From Symsagittifera roscoffensis (Eukaryota; Xenacoelomorpha; Acoela; Convolutidae): a DNA stretch of 64,000 nt. The position numbers and the translations under genes are program-made. The number at the start of each line of letters is the position of its first letter. Positions within the stretch are counted from its first letter, which is position 1. Below are positions 1 to 12,257 of the stretch, piece after piece. The stretch spans positions 55,942,312-56,006,311 of the forward strand of contig NC_087066.1 in assembly GCF_963678635.1 (NCBI RefSeq), read 5' to 3'. Below the pieces are notes generated by a model. That model was not told the origin of the DNA. It was given only the letters and a program-made list of their open reading frames with translations, and ran no database searches.

Positions 1-1526
1 GACACATTTCTGTCTCGATTATGGTTTTTAAGGCTGTTAGCAGCATTAAAATAGCCTTCTCTTCAAACAGTGATGTTTTTGTTTTTGGGGCCTATTTTCC
101 GCTTGGGCGTTGAAGGGAAGAGCCAACAATCAGTTAATCCAGTGTTCTTGATTTATTTGTTTTCACGCGTTATTTTTGCGCGTTTGTTTTTTTTTTCCGA
201 CCCTTGAAAGTGGGGAGGGACTTTGTCTTCGGGTGTGTTTTGGTTTTTTCTCTTTTTTTTATCCACGAAAAATTAGTTTCTCTGGAGCGTACTGAGTTAA
301 ATATTCAAGTTTTTATTATTCCTATTTCACTGCGGAATAAAAACTTTACCTTTTTATCAAGTTTTTTTTTCAAATAGAGTTAGTTTATCAAAACAGTGTC
401 AATTATAAATTGTTGTTGGAACTCGAAGAGCTTAAAGGCATATGTTTTAATTGGAAATTTGGAATTTGTATTTTTTTTTGCAAAATAAAGGCAGTTTTTT
501 GTTTTCTTGGGTTCATTGTCTCTTTTCCAACTTTCTGTTGGCTATGTTTTATTTTTCTCTGAACTTGTTTTCCTTCGCAAGTCGCTGTTGGTTGCTCTCA
601 CCTCACGGAAAACATGAATGACTTCGGGTTTCAAAAATGTATTTTAATTTCAAGCGTCCATGAACGTAGTGAAGACGCTTTTACAAGTCATGATTTTTTT
701 GTGCTTTTTTAGAAATATCTTAAATTTTGTCCACGTTCAAATTTGTTTCTTTTTGTGTTTTCTTTTGTCGAAATGAAGGCAAGTTCAACTATCAAGCATC
801 AAAAGTGTTCGTGATCGACTTTTACTTTCTTGGATTTTAATTTCCAGGTTTTTCAGCCTAATAAAAAGGTTTACTTAATGATCCAGTTTTCACAAACTGG
901 ATTTATTTTATCCAAAAAGTGTACTCGATTTTTTTGTGAAAATAAAGAGCTTCAAGGGCATGTTTTTTGAAGTTCGAAAGACAAAGCTTTTTTTAATTTA
1001 GTCAATTTTTTCTGTCTCCTTGCGTTTCCTGGCTTTTTTCCAACTGTCTTCTTAAGTTTCCAAGTGGAATAAATAAAATTGCTCATTAGAAGCAGTTTTC
1101 TTGAATTAGTTTAATTTTTTCGAAAAATATATCATCAATTTTTCTAGAAATATATCATTTAACTTGATATATTTTGTCTTCGAAATTCGAAAGTTCAAAT
1201 TTTTTTTTTGATTTTTTCTTTTACACGTTTCAACCTTCTGATGGCTATGCTTGTACTGTACATAGTAGGTAAAAATCTTACATGTTTTTTGCGCTCAATT
1301 TTGATTTTTCGCGGTGTGATTTTCGATTTCTTTCAAATTCAATTCATAATTACGTTTTTAATGACGAAAAAAAGGATTTTTTAAATTCAAAGAGCCTTAT
1401 GGTGATATATAGTTTAGATATAATTTTTGTTTATGTATATTTGTTTTGTACCTCGTAAATTGTTATTCTCCCAAATAAAGTTTTTTTAATCTTTAATCCA
1501 AACTTTTTAATCACTTTTTGTCTATT
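1..1526. repeat. R1 tandem repeat, copy 1 (internally deleted)
   Basis: This is an AT-rich noncoding repeat unit. It is nearly identical to the unit that starts again at 1527 and 3673, each beginning GACACATTTCTGTCTC. Relative to copy 2 it lacks one 623-bp block (1804-2426 of copy 2), and the junction is near 276/277. It holds T-rich tracts and many stops in all frames, and no conserved open frame was seen. Its family is unknown; it could be a nonautonomous element or a locally amplified intergenic segment. Confidence 0.85.
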
Positions 1527-3672
1527 GACACATTTCTGTCTCGGTTATGGTTTTTAAGGCTGTTAGCAGCATTAAAATAGCCTTCTCTTCAAACAGTGAT
1601 GTTTTTGTTTTTGGGGCCTATTTTCCGCTTGGGCGTTGAAGGGAAGAGCCAACAATCAGTTAATCCAGTGTTCTTGATTTATTTGTTTTCACGCGTTATT
1701 TTTGCGTGTTTGTTTTTTTTTGTTCCGACCCTTGAAAGTGGGGAGGGACTTTGTCTTCGAGTGTGTTTTGGTTTTTTCTCTTTTTTTATCCACGAAAAAT
1801 TAGGTGTCAAAAATAATTGTCGGAAACGGCTGATTGATATATCATATTAAAGCCCTGGCATTTGTGATTCGAACCCCCTTAAAAATATCCTAACAATTTG
1901 TCAAGGTAGATAAAATCGGCTGAAATATTTTGATTTTTGGTCTAATTTCGAGCAAAGACAGCGAGCGAGCAGGCCTATATTACGAAAGTAAGACGAACCA
2001 AAATTACTTTTACACGTAATTTAGCTATGTGCTTTAGCGAGTGTAGTGTAATAGTACGACTATTCTTTTTTCCAACCTAAGTCAAATTGGTGCCATTTTT
2101 TGTGGCACCTGTGCGGCTTTTTGAGAGCTTGTGCTTTGACATTCGAATTGTAAGTGGTAAATCAGTTATTGCATTTTTAATTCCTCAAATTAACCGAAAA
2201 AAAAATTATCGGTTTCAAACAAAAGTAAAATCGTAAAAAACTCGATACTCGATTATAGAAATTTTCAAAATCAATCTATCTCGCAATTTTTTTGAAATGC
2301 ATAATTTATACATAATTTGGCTCTATGCTTTCCAATTTATTACATTATAAAGGTAGTTGGATGACTTCAGTTTATTATATTCCAAATTGTTATATGCAAA
2401 ATGTGTCTATTTGTGTTTGATGCCAGTTTCTCTGGAGCGTACTGAGTTAAATATTCAAGTTTTTATTATTCCTATTTCGCTGCGGAATAAAAACTTTACC
2501 TTTTTATCAAGTTTTTTTTTCAAATAGAGTTAGTTTATCAAAACAGTGTCAATTATAAATTGTTGTTGGAACTCGAAGAGCTTAAAGGCATATGTTTTAA
2601 TTGGAAATTTGGAATTTGCTTTTTTTTGCAAAATAAAGGCAGTTTTTTGTTTTCTTGGGTTCATTGTCTCTTTTCCAACTTTCTGTTGGCTATGTTTTAT
2701 TTTTCTCTGAACTTGTTTTCCTTCGCAAGTCGCTGTTGATTGCTCTCACCTCACGGAAAACATGAATGACTTCGGGTTTCAAAAATGTATTTTAATTTCA
2801 AGCGTCCATGAACGTAGTGAAGACGCGTTTACCAGTCATGATTTTTTTGTGCTTTTTTAGAAATATCTTAAATTTTGTCCACGTTCAAATTTGATTCGTT
2901 TTGTGTTTTCTTTTGTCGAAATGAAGGCAAGTTCAACTATCAAGCATCAAAAGTGTTCGTGATCGACTTTTAGTTTCTTGGATTTTTATTTCCAGGTTTT
3001 TCAGCCTAATAAAAAGGTTTACTTAATGATCCAGTTTTCACAAACTGGATTTATTTTATCCAAAAAGTGTACTCGATTTTTTTGTGAAAATAAAGAGCTT
3101 CAAGGGCATGTTTTTTGAAGTTCGAAAGACAAAGCTTTTTTTAATTTCGTCAATTTTTTCTGTCTCCTTGCGTTTCCTGGCTTTTTTCCAACTGTCTTCT
3201 TAAGTTTCCAAGCGGAATAAATAAAATTGCTCATTAGAAGCAGTTTTCTTGAATTAGTTTAATTTTTTCGAAAAATGTATCATCAATTTTTCTAGAAATA
3301 TATCATTTAACTTGATATATTTTGTCTTCGAAATTCGAAAGTTCAAATTTTTTTTTGATTTTTTCTTTTACACGTTTCAACCTTCTGATGGCTATGCTTG
3401 TACTGTACATACTAGGTAAAAATCTTACATGTTTTTTGCGCTCAATTTTGATTTTTCGCGGTGTGATTTTCGATTTCTTTCAAATTCAATTCATAATTAC
3501 GTTTTAATGACGAAAAAAAGGATTTTTTAAATTCAAAGAGCCTTATGGTGATATATAGTTTAGATATAATTTTTGTTTATGTATATTTGTTTTGTACCTC
3601 GTAAATTGTTATTCTTCCAAATAAAGTTTTTTAAATCTTTAATCCAAACTTTTTAATCACTTTTTGTCTATT
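1527..3672. repeat. R1 tandem repeat, copy 2 (full 2,146 bp)
   Basis: This is the complete unit of the R1 array. Short open stretches at 1596-1850 and 3322-3507 are low-complexity Phe/Leu/Ser translations without domain features, so I do not call them genes. The block 1804-2426 starts with GT, ends with AG and is absent from copy 1. Diverged sequence like its right half is found again at 13085-13505. Confidence 0.85.
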
Positions 3673-4161
3673 GACACATTTCTGTCTCGATTATGGTTTT
3701 TAAGGCTGTTAGCAGCATTAAAATAGCCTTCTCTTCAAACAGTGATGTTTTTGTTTTTGGGGCCTATTTTCCGCTTGGGCGTTGAAGGGAAGAGCCAACA
3801 ATCAGTTAATCCAGTGTTCTTGATTTATTTGTTTTCACGCGTTATTTTTGCGCGTTTGTTTTCTTTTTGTTCCGACCCTTGAAAGTGGGGAGGGACTTTG
3901 TCTTCGGGTGTGTTTTGGTTTTTTCTCTTTTTTTTATCCACGAAAAATTAGGTGTCAAAAATAATTGTCGGAAACGGCTGATTGATATATCATATTAAAG
4001 CCCTGGCATTTGTGATTCGAACCCCCTTAAAAATATCCTAACAATTTGTCAAGGTAGATAAAATCGGCTGAAATATTTTGATTTTTGGTCTAATTTCGAG
4101 CAAATACAGCGAGCGAGCAGGCCTATATTACGAAAGTAAGACGAACCAAAATTACTTTTAC
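3673..4161. repeat. R1 tandem repeat, copy 3 (truncated)
   Basis: This copy repeats the first ~490 bp of copy 2 almost exactly, including the part of the GT-to-AG block up to ATTACTTTTAC. After that the sequence becomes unrelated (CTCCAGGG). Truncation inside the unit marks the right edge of the array. Confidence 0.85.
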
Positions 4162-5669
4162 TCCAGGGATATTAGTTTCTGACGCTTTTTCGCGCCTTCT
4201 TGACATCAAAAAAGTCCTAAAACAAACGAAAAAGAAAAGGTTGAAAAGTTACAAAATTGTCATCATTTTTTTTTGGTTTTCGATTAATGTTTTTGATAAA
4301 AACTGGGGTCAAATGGACGTCTTTTACTTATAAGTCGACTGTATCTATTTTCTTGGCTTAAGTTCAGATTCGCTCCTAGCCGAACCAACAAAAAAAAACA
4401 TCCCAGTTTTCAAACAGAACTTTTTTTTGTTGTGGTCGAAACTTCCTGTGCTATTTGCACAGGAACGGCTGGCTATTCTTGTTTCTATTTTCTTATGGTT
4501 GCTATCAAACCCATTAACTAATCTTGCCGCATGAACTTTTTTGGACTCAGTGTACTCTTCCAAAGACTCGTGTGAAATCGAAAAAAGTATGATGGATAGT
4601 AAATTTCTAATAGTCGGTCAGAACCTATCAACTAAAATGTATCATCTTAATGATCAGAATTGATATAAATTAACGAATTTATCTTCGTCTACAGCTAATG
4701 TATCTAAAATTTTTAATCATAATCTAAAATAATCCTGCTAAATATAAAGCTAAATTTATCGCTTAGTAAGCTATCTAATGCCCTTAGACAATACTACAAC
4801 AACTGTCATTGTCTCTCAAACTGCGATGATGCTTTCAGCTACTCAGTTAGTTATATCTGTGGTCTTCATCGTCTTACTTCTGTTGACTTTTCCGGATTTC
4901 AAACTCCGAATCCGCCCCCAACGGTTCCCTGTTCCAACAGAAGTCTCATCAAATCTTCATCCATTATGCTCCGGTCTCTTATCACTTCCGTTCAGGTCAA
5001 GTTCAAATTGAGAGTTGAGAGTAGAATTGATACAAAGCTTTTCTTTAGGCAAGATTTCAATCGACTGAAATTGTTCGGCTGTTTTTTTAGATAGGTTTCA
5101 AAAATAATGAATGGCTTCTTTTGTTACTTGCTCTAGGCCACTCGTAGTAAATAAAAACTTAGTTGCGCAAATTGTCATCTATTTTAACTGTTTGTTTAAC
5201 ACACCAATTTGGTCATTTCTCGCCATTTAGACATTGGGTTGTATCTGTTTTGACGTGGCAACTAATGACGCATTGTTTGAAATACCGTAAAACGATGTGA
5301 GAAGGATTATTGGCTCTCGGATACTCGGAGCAACTCGATCAGAACATAAAAGGGCCGTCTGTTTAATGAGTTAGAGTAACCGATTAAATCTTTGGCTTTG
5401 GAGGTCCCGTTCCTGTGATAGTTGTAATTGCAATCATTTTGTTTTTGGAATGATACCTTTTAAGGGGTGTATTTATGAAGTTGATTTGGTTTACCTCCCA
5501 CGCTACTTTGGTACAATATGTTGGTTCAGTGTGAATATGAATCGATTATCTTGGGAGCTTAGAAGCAAACCATCACAGGACGTCATGCAAGCGGAACGCT
5601 CAAATTGAATTACTTTTTAAGAGTAATGAATGGAATGTTGTGAGTACTCTTATATAGGTCTCCGTGATT
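4162..5669. other. Intergenic stretch, no gene recognised
   Basis: No supported gene was seen. An open frame at 4778-5011 (+) encodes a hydrophobic 77-residue peptide (one possible membrane segment), but it has no splice context or recognisable family. Another at 4345-4563 (-) is low complexity. I treat both as chance frames. Confidence 0.5.
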
Positions 5670-5960
5670 TTTTCAGGAAAAGTCTTAAAATTTGTTCACG
5701 CTCAATTTTGATTTTTCGCGGTTTGACTTTTGATTTCTTTTAAAGTTCAGTGCATTTCCATTGTTAATAGGAAGGCAAACTCAATTTTCGAACAGCAAAA
5801 ATGTAAAGATCACGAAAAACGTGAGCGACTTCTGATTTCGAAAATGGAAACTATCAGATTTCCCAGTGAAATAAAAGTTGATCCTATTGATCCAGTATCA
5901 TCAAATTAGGTTTTTGGTCGTTTAAGTGAATTTTTACATCTTTTTAATTCATTTTTGAAA
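5670..5960. repeat. Diverged R1-family fragment
   Basis: This fragment follows the order of the R1 segment at about 2860-3080: the ATTTTGATTTTTCGCGG-like stretch, the AAGGCAA...TCAACTAT-like stretch, the GATCGACTT-like stretch and then the GATCCAGT-like end. Substitutions and indels are many. It is an old dispersed copy outside the tandem array. Confidence 0.55.
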
Positions 5961-6984
5961 AGAGCATTCAAATTTCCTTTCTAGGTAAAGAGATGCATCA
6001 AAGCATAAATTTTACCGGCTTTTATAATAACTGTCTGCATCAAAAATTATTTGAAACAAATAGTGTTAGCATAATGGTCTCCTAGTATTTGACGCTTCCT
6101 CGTCAAGTACTCATCTCTCATATGTTGTGTTAATTTTTTTTTTGATAATAATATATTTCTTCTAGGGGACTGTAACCACTATACGACCGCCTCGAACTTC
6201 TTGCAAGTCGGCCAACCTCGAATAGGTTCTCAAGCAGAATTGCCTCCGAGCTATATTTAGGCTACGCTATCTTCTCAATTGGTAGTAAAACTGGTCTCGG
6301 TACGCGGGGATACTGTTTTTTTTTCTTTCTTTTGTTATTCTATCCCTTATTTATAGCTGAATGGTTCTGTTATCCTGCCTCACTTCGTTTTTTTTAAATA
6401 TCATTTTGACCATCAGATTGCTAAAAAGAAAAATCAGCCTTCGTTTTGCATGAAATTTATCAAGCGGCAAACGCTGAATCACGCGCACTAAATAAGTCGT
6501 GCCGATTGTAAGCGGAGCAAGAAATAGATACTGGCCAATATCGTGGTATAAAAACGTATCCTATCAATTTTGACCCTTACATATCGCTTGTTACGAATCA
6601 TCGTCTGTAACGATTTGCCCTCCAACTCCATTAGAAATATGTACTGCGATTGAGTTTTAAAAAATCAATATCACTTTTTTTGTTCCGACTTCCGAAGAAA
6701 TTGCGGAATTTTTATGCTTATGTCGTTTTTTATTCAGGCAATTTTCGACTCGTAGTTTGAAGTTTGAATTATTTAGTGAGCACATATAACTAACAAGCAT
6801 CAGTCATAAGATACTCACAGGGATCGAGCTCACTGGCCCTAAGGCCCCTCGAGGAGACGTCTCATAAGGTAGACTTTTACAGAATAAGTTGAGGAGAACG
6901 AAAAGGCAGGAATTAGATCACTTGTCAAATATCAGGTGAAGGAGTTCAGAATTATCTGTGACAAAATTACGTTTAGTGTTTTGT
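5961..6984. other. Intergenic stretch, nothing recognised
   Basis: A slightly more GC-rich patch at 6175-6310 has no tRNA fold or open frame that I could support. The rest is AT-rich sequence. Confidence 0.4.
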
Positions 6985-9660
6985 AAATATGAGTTCAATT
7001 GAGATTTTGATCTTTCAAGTTCTCTGGAAAAAGACTATTAGCCGAAAAACATTGTAAAACTTGAGCACTTTAACGCTAACCGGTTGTAATAAGCAGTTAG
7101 ATCTAACAGATTTTAAACGTAACATTCTCAAGATACGGGCACGTGTTTGTTTCCAGTTATTTAGTTGATTGAAATTCAAAAACTTTAATGGCGATTTACC
7201 AAGTGTTTGATAAATAACTTCTTTAAAAACAGTATCTAGAAACAAGTCAAAAACGGTATCAATACTATGTTGTGAAAATTTTTCGGTAATGTGATCAAAT
7301 TCGCGCAGAAAGGAAATAGTTCTAAGAATTTGCTTTTGCATTATAAAAATTTTGCTTAAATTTGACTTGTACGCACATCCATAAACAAAGATGCCGTATG
7401 ATATTAAAGGTTTTGCATAAACTTGATAAAATCTAAGAAGAAATGTCCCAGAAAAAAACATTTCTGGCTTTATAAAGAATTCCATTAAATTAAGCTAACT
7501 TTTTACAAACATGATCTATGTGTTGCCTAAAACAGAGCTGATTATCTACCACAACCCCAAGTTTCTTGAAGGAGTTCTTATCATTAAGTTTCTGATTACC
7601 CAAAAATATTTCAGATTCTTTTGAACTCCCTCCGAATACATGCGTTTTATCAATATTGATGGTTTTTCTATTATTTGTGTACCAATTTTCAATTGATGTA
7701 AGGTCCTGATTAAAATTTTTATCTATCGAATTGTTTCTGACCGTGGTAAGAATCGTTGTATCATTAGCAAACAGACAAATTGAGCTTTTCTTAATTTCTT
7801 AGGCATGACGTTAATATAAAGTAAAAACAGCAGTGGACCTTAGACAGATCCTTGAGGATTGTAATAACTCCGATTGTAGTACTCTTTAATTGAGAGTTTT
7901 TCCACAAAAAGATACATACTGTTTACGATTGGTTAAATAAGACTGCAGAAAAGTGTTTGTTTTACCGCGGAACCCATAGAGATCTAATTTGGATAGTAAA
8001 ATGGAGTGATCAATTGTGTCAAAAGCCTTTTTAAGATCTACAAAACCTGCCAATCCTGATTTTTTATCTATACAGTGACGCATTATATCGATTGCGGAAG
8101 TTATTGCATGCACACAAGAATATCTGCGCCAGAACCCAAACTGTTCAGGCTCCAAAAGCTTGCATTTTGATAAAAAATTTAATCATGCGAATGTGTATTA
8201 TTTTTTCAAAAATTTTGCTGGAAGTACTTAGTAAACTTATGGGTCAAAAACCGTTTGGCTCTACCTGTTTTCCCGTTTTATAAAATGGTAGTAATTTTGC
8301 AATTTTAGAAATGTTTGGAAAAACGCCAGCAATAAAGCATTGGTTAAAGCAAAAAGTTAAGAATGGCAATATTATTGGTGCACAAAATTTGACCGTCCTA
8401 TTATTGATGCCATCATGACCGTCGGACGTTTTGTTTTTCAATTTTTCTATAACAATAGAAACTTCTGACTCATCAGTGGGATAAAAAAAAACAATTTTTT
8501 TTTTGCTTTTATGTCTACAGAAGTAAAATTACAAAGTATGTCGGTGACCGACTTGCACAAAAAAGTTGTTGAAATCATCAACATCAATTTTACTAAAAAC
8601 CGAAGAACTTTTCCGGAAACTTCCTTAAAAGCGTGTTGAAAAGCGTTTTTGCATTGCCTTGCAAGTTGATTTTTCTATCATAATAGTTTCTCCTGGTATT
8701 ACGCATCAACCGATTGACAAATTTACGAGTTTTGTGGTTAGTTTATCTCGTTTTCTAAATTGTTTTTTCAATTCGAGAGTTACCCAAGACTGCGATTTTT
8801 TTGTTCCGTGTGACAGTTTTTTCAGGACAAAGGTTACAAATATCAACCAATATTCTAGCAATTATTACCAAAGAAAAAGTATCCAGGTTGTCAAAAGCTT
8901 TTGATAAGCGATGATTGAATAGAAAAAAGCAGCTTACATGCCGTAGTCTCATTCAATTAACATTTGAGATCTGGATATTCTCTAGGAGTATTAATTTCAA
9001 AATTCCTTTGTAGATAAGTGTTAACCAGCAGGGGGTAGTGATCACTGATAGTGCATTTCAATGTTGATACCTCGTGAGGCATATTTGCAAAAATATGATC
9101 GATACATGATGAGCTATGGGAAGTTTCTCCAGTAGGTTCTTCGTTCAACATCTTCAAACCGAATGATAGGAGTAACTTTTTATAGTCAACTAAAAAAGAT
9201 GAACTTATCAAGATATCAATCAAGATCACCGCAAAATAGTATTTCTTCTTTGATCTGAGATAAATCATGAAGTAAGGAATCCAAATTCAACAAAAAAGTA
9301 TCCTGATTCATTGATGGTGGTTTGTATAATACGCAGAAGTGCTTTTTCAAATGATTAATTTCAATAGTTATCATTAGATGTTCAATATCATTATCAAAGC
9401 TTTTTGAAAAAGCCGTTAAACCATTTTTTAACAAAGCAAGCAATACCCCCTCCCTTTTTACCAAACCTGTTTTTGGTAATGATTGTCTGATAGCAATCAA
9501 TGGTGTAAAGTCCTGTTGAATCATTATCAGTTAGCCATGTTTCACATAAAGCTATCAATACTGGAGCGTTTTTTTTAGTCTGTCTAATTAAAAGATCATG
9601 ATGGCATCTAAGTGATTGTATTTTGAGAAAGAAGAGATATTCATTTATGATGTATTTTTG
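6985..9660 (-). pseudogene. Non-LTR (LINE) retrotransposon remnant: endonuclease + reverse transcriptase
   Basis: Reading leftwards, about 9640-8957 encodes an apurinic-type endonuclease: LCETWL near the start, GGGIACF, the CGDLDID segment (a drifted GDFN/GDxN motif), SCIDHIF and SDHYPLL. Then 8441-7015 encodes reverse transcriptase pieces: GVFP...KIAKLLPFYK (8244-8441), PEQFGF...AFDTIDHSILLSKL (7886-8155), PQGSV followed by a stop and GPLLFLLYI (about 7865-7815), and FANDT where an F/Y-A-D-D core is expected (near 7760). The RT tail with PLISYGIFVYG (7015-7485) follows. The frames change repeatedly and contain stops, and the catalytic box has D to N, so it is dead. The order and motifs fit the Jockey/CR1-like superfamily; the exact clade is inference. 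No ORF1 or target duplication was found, so the 5' end is truncated or decayed. Confidence 0.85.
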
Positions 9661-12257
9661 ATGTAATTTTTACAACATCTGAAACATATTGTTTCCTAGA
9701 GCTCAAATTCAAAAATATTTTTTTTACGTGTGATCCTTTTTCATTAGGTACGGGTTTTTCAAAATGGATAGTTTTTACCAATTTGGGAGAACTAACGCCA
9801 ATTATTGCGTTCTTGTTAAATGAATAACGGGCAGGCTGATGCGTTTCAAACTGAATTGAGCCAAGTTATTGGTCCTAATATTAGAATACAAGCCGCTAAA
9901 TTCATCGCTTTATAGTTTACATCCCTTTATGAGGATCAGTTGACGAAACAAATTTTAAAAATAAAACTTTTTTTTCCGATTGTTTCGTCAGTTTCTTAAC
10001 TACAAAACTTCAAAATTGGCATTAAAATGAAGTCGGAATATTCAGGCCTTCGCCCTGATATACGCGCAGTCTTGTTTTTTTGCAAATTTCTTTTGAAGAT
10101 TTGAATAAAAACTTTTGGTTCACGTTTCGAGATTTGAAATGTGTTCTCGTCGCAAATAATTAAGCTGAGCAGTCAAATTTTTTTCCGATGTTCTAAAATG
10201 TATGAACGAATAATTTTTACGGGGACTGTTTTGAGTAGAAGAGATTGTAACATAAATTTTCCTGAAAGTTAATTAAAAGCACCAAATAAAAGATCGATAT
10301 TAATGTTTTCTTTCTTTTTGGGCAACGACTTCCATGGGTTAAGGTGATATGTTATTCAATGATATGCTCGTAAACTCAGGCTTATTTTTCACCGTATAAT
10401 TTTTTCGTCTGAATTTGGTTGTCAAAATCATTTAAGTACTGAATAGTCCTAATTTTGTTGAACTATTTTTGTTGATATTTTTGTTATTTCTTATTTCTGT
10501 TGCCTTAAATTGTGCTGACTATACAAACTAAATTTTCGTTAAGGCATCTTGATGAAAGGAAGCTCTCCTTTTTCTTTTGTTTTGCGCGACGTTTTTCAAC
10601 AGTAAAAGCTGTCTCAGAATGGTGTATTCAACATACTATCAAGAGTTGGCAGACAAGAAACTCAACATGCCGACGAAGCCTATTTGTTTTTATTTTGTTA
10701 GTTCCGTATACCGGAGTGACATACTTCAAACCTACCTAAAATTTGGATAAATTGTAAAATATCCCCCCTCCCCTAATCGATTTAGAGGGGATAATTTTGA
10801 GTATAGGCTTGGTTTATACAAAATAAACAGGTTGAATGAGAAAATCGATTGAAAATACATTAATTTAGGTCATTAACAGCATTCGAATGCAATTCCACAT
10901 AAACAAGGTGAAAATAAAGTTTGTTCGTGCGTTTTGTTCGAGGGGGAGGGGTTATTTTTCGGATTCAATATATGTCCAAGCAAAGTTGATCATTTTTTGT
11001 TCCCTTCCTTTTACCTTTTAAGGTGTCATATTTAGATGTAATATCCATATTGCGCAGTGTTTTTAACTAACCGAGCATACTATGGGCCTAAACGGGCATG
11101 CAATTAGGAGGAGGTGCTTGTTCAAGACAAGAAAACTTTTAGGGGATCGAATTGAGATGGTGGGTGGATGGGTTTCATGTTCCGGAATAAAATGAACCAT
11201 CGGTGTATTTTTAACTTACTAATGCGCGCAACACAAGAAAATTGGCAAGAAAAAAAAACGCACTAAAAGCTTTTTTATGAAATTGGATGCGTTATTGTCC
11301 TGCGTTAACTTATTGTGCTATAAAAAGTTGGATGTGTATTTGTCCCTCGTTAACTTCCAAATGGCCACACCTCAGCGGGCTTGTGACTCGATCAAGGTTC
11401 GAGGTTTTTGCACAGATCAAAATAATAGATGAAAAAACTGAGCGTTTATTACAACTTTATGGTAATCAACTTTTTGTGTCAATTGTCGCTTCAGGCAAAT
11501 AGCTTTAGTTGTCTCAGTTTTGGCTCGATTTATCTTCTGCTAAGAGTTGTCACCGTACCCCATTTTACATACTTTTATCATCTGGTTGATATTTCTTTCC
11601 TTTTGCTTTTATTTTCTACTCTTGCATTTTCTTTTTTTTGCTCCTCCTTAAACATAATTATTTTTAAAAAGCTGTAATAATTTCATATTTTTTGTTTCGT
11701 TTTCTTGCGATACGTCTGCTCATGGACGTTTCTGTTTAATTACTCTTCGATTTATTGCACCGGTCGTGACAAGAGACATTAGCAGAAATGGTCAGATGTT
11801 GTTTTTCTCGTTCCATCATCTTTTTCCTGATACCATTTCACGCCCCATTGATCCTGTTTTGTTCGTGTCCTCATCTATGACAAATCGGTAGTTTTCTGAA
11901 GGTATTCAGACTTTATTGCTCTAACTGGCTTCGAGGGCCTCCCATGTCTTGACTTGCAGGAATTCTGTTTTGTTATTATTATGGCTTTGACATTTATTTT
12001 ACAACTGCAGCGGGCAAGCTGAGATTAATTTAGTTATTTAGTGGCGCTGTCGTTGTCCTTGCTTGTATTGGATTGAATGGACAAGGAAGTCAAGATACGA
12101 ATTTGTTTTTTATTAATAGGTGAGCTTGCCGTTTTTTACAATTATTTTTCCCTGAAAGTTGTAATGATCTCAATTTGAAACCAAATTATGTCCTATATTC
12201 CAGCATCAAGGCCAAGTTGATCGAACTTTGGTAATCCTTTTACTTTTTGTTTTTCAG
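9661..12257. other. Noncoding stretch upstream of the ion-channel exons
   Basis: No supported gene was seen. Open frames at 10512-10739 and 11287-11677 have no domain features. The region may hold part of a long first intron or the promoter of the channel gene, because the signal-peptide exon of that gene was not found. Poly-purine GGGGGAGGGG-type patches occur near 10770 and 10940. Confidence 0.4.

Noticed and set aside
1856-1880. tRNA-like T-loop (GGTTCGAATC on the - strand) in R1, repeated in copy 3
   Set aside because: The neighbouring bases do not form a T-stem or acceptor stem and no anticodon arm is present.
4778-5011. A 77-residue hydrophobic frame as a possible signal-peptide exon of the channel
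   Set aside because: It ends in a stop, has no suitable donor in frame and lies over 7 kb upstream without other support.
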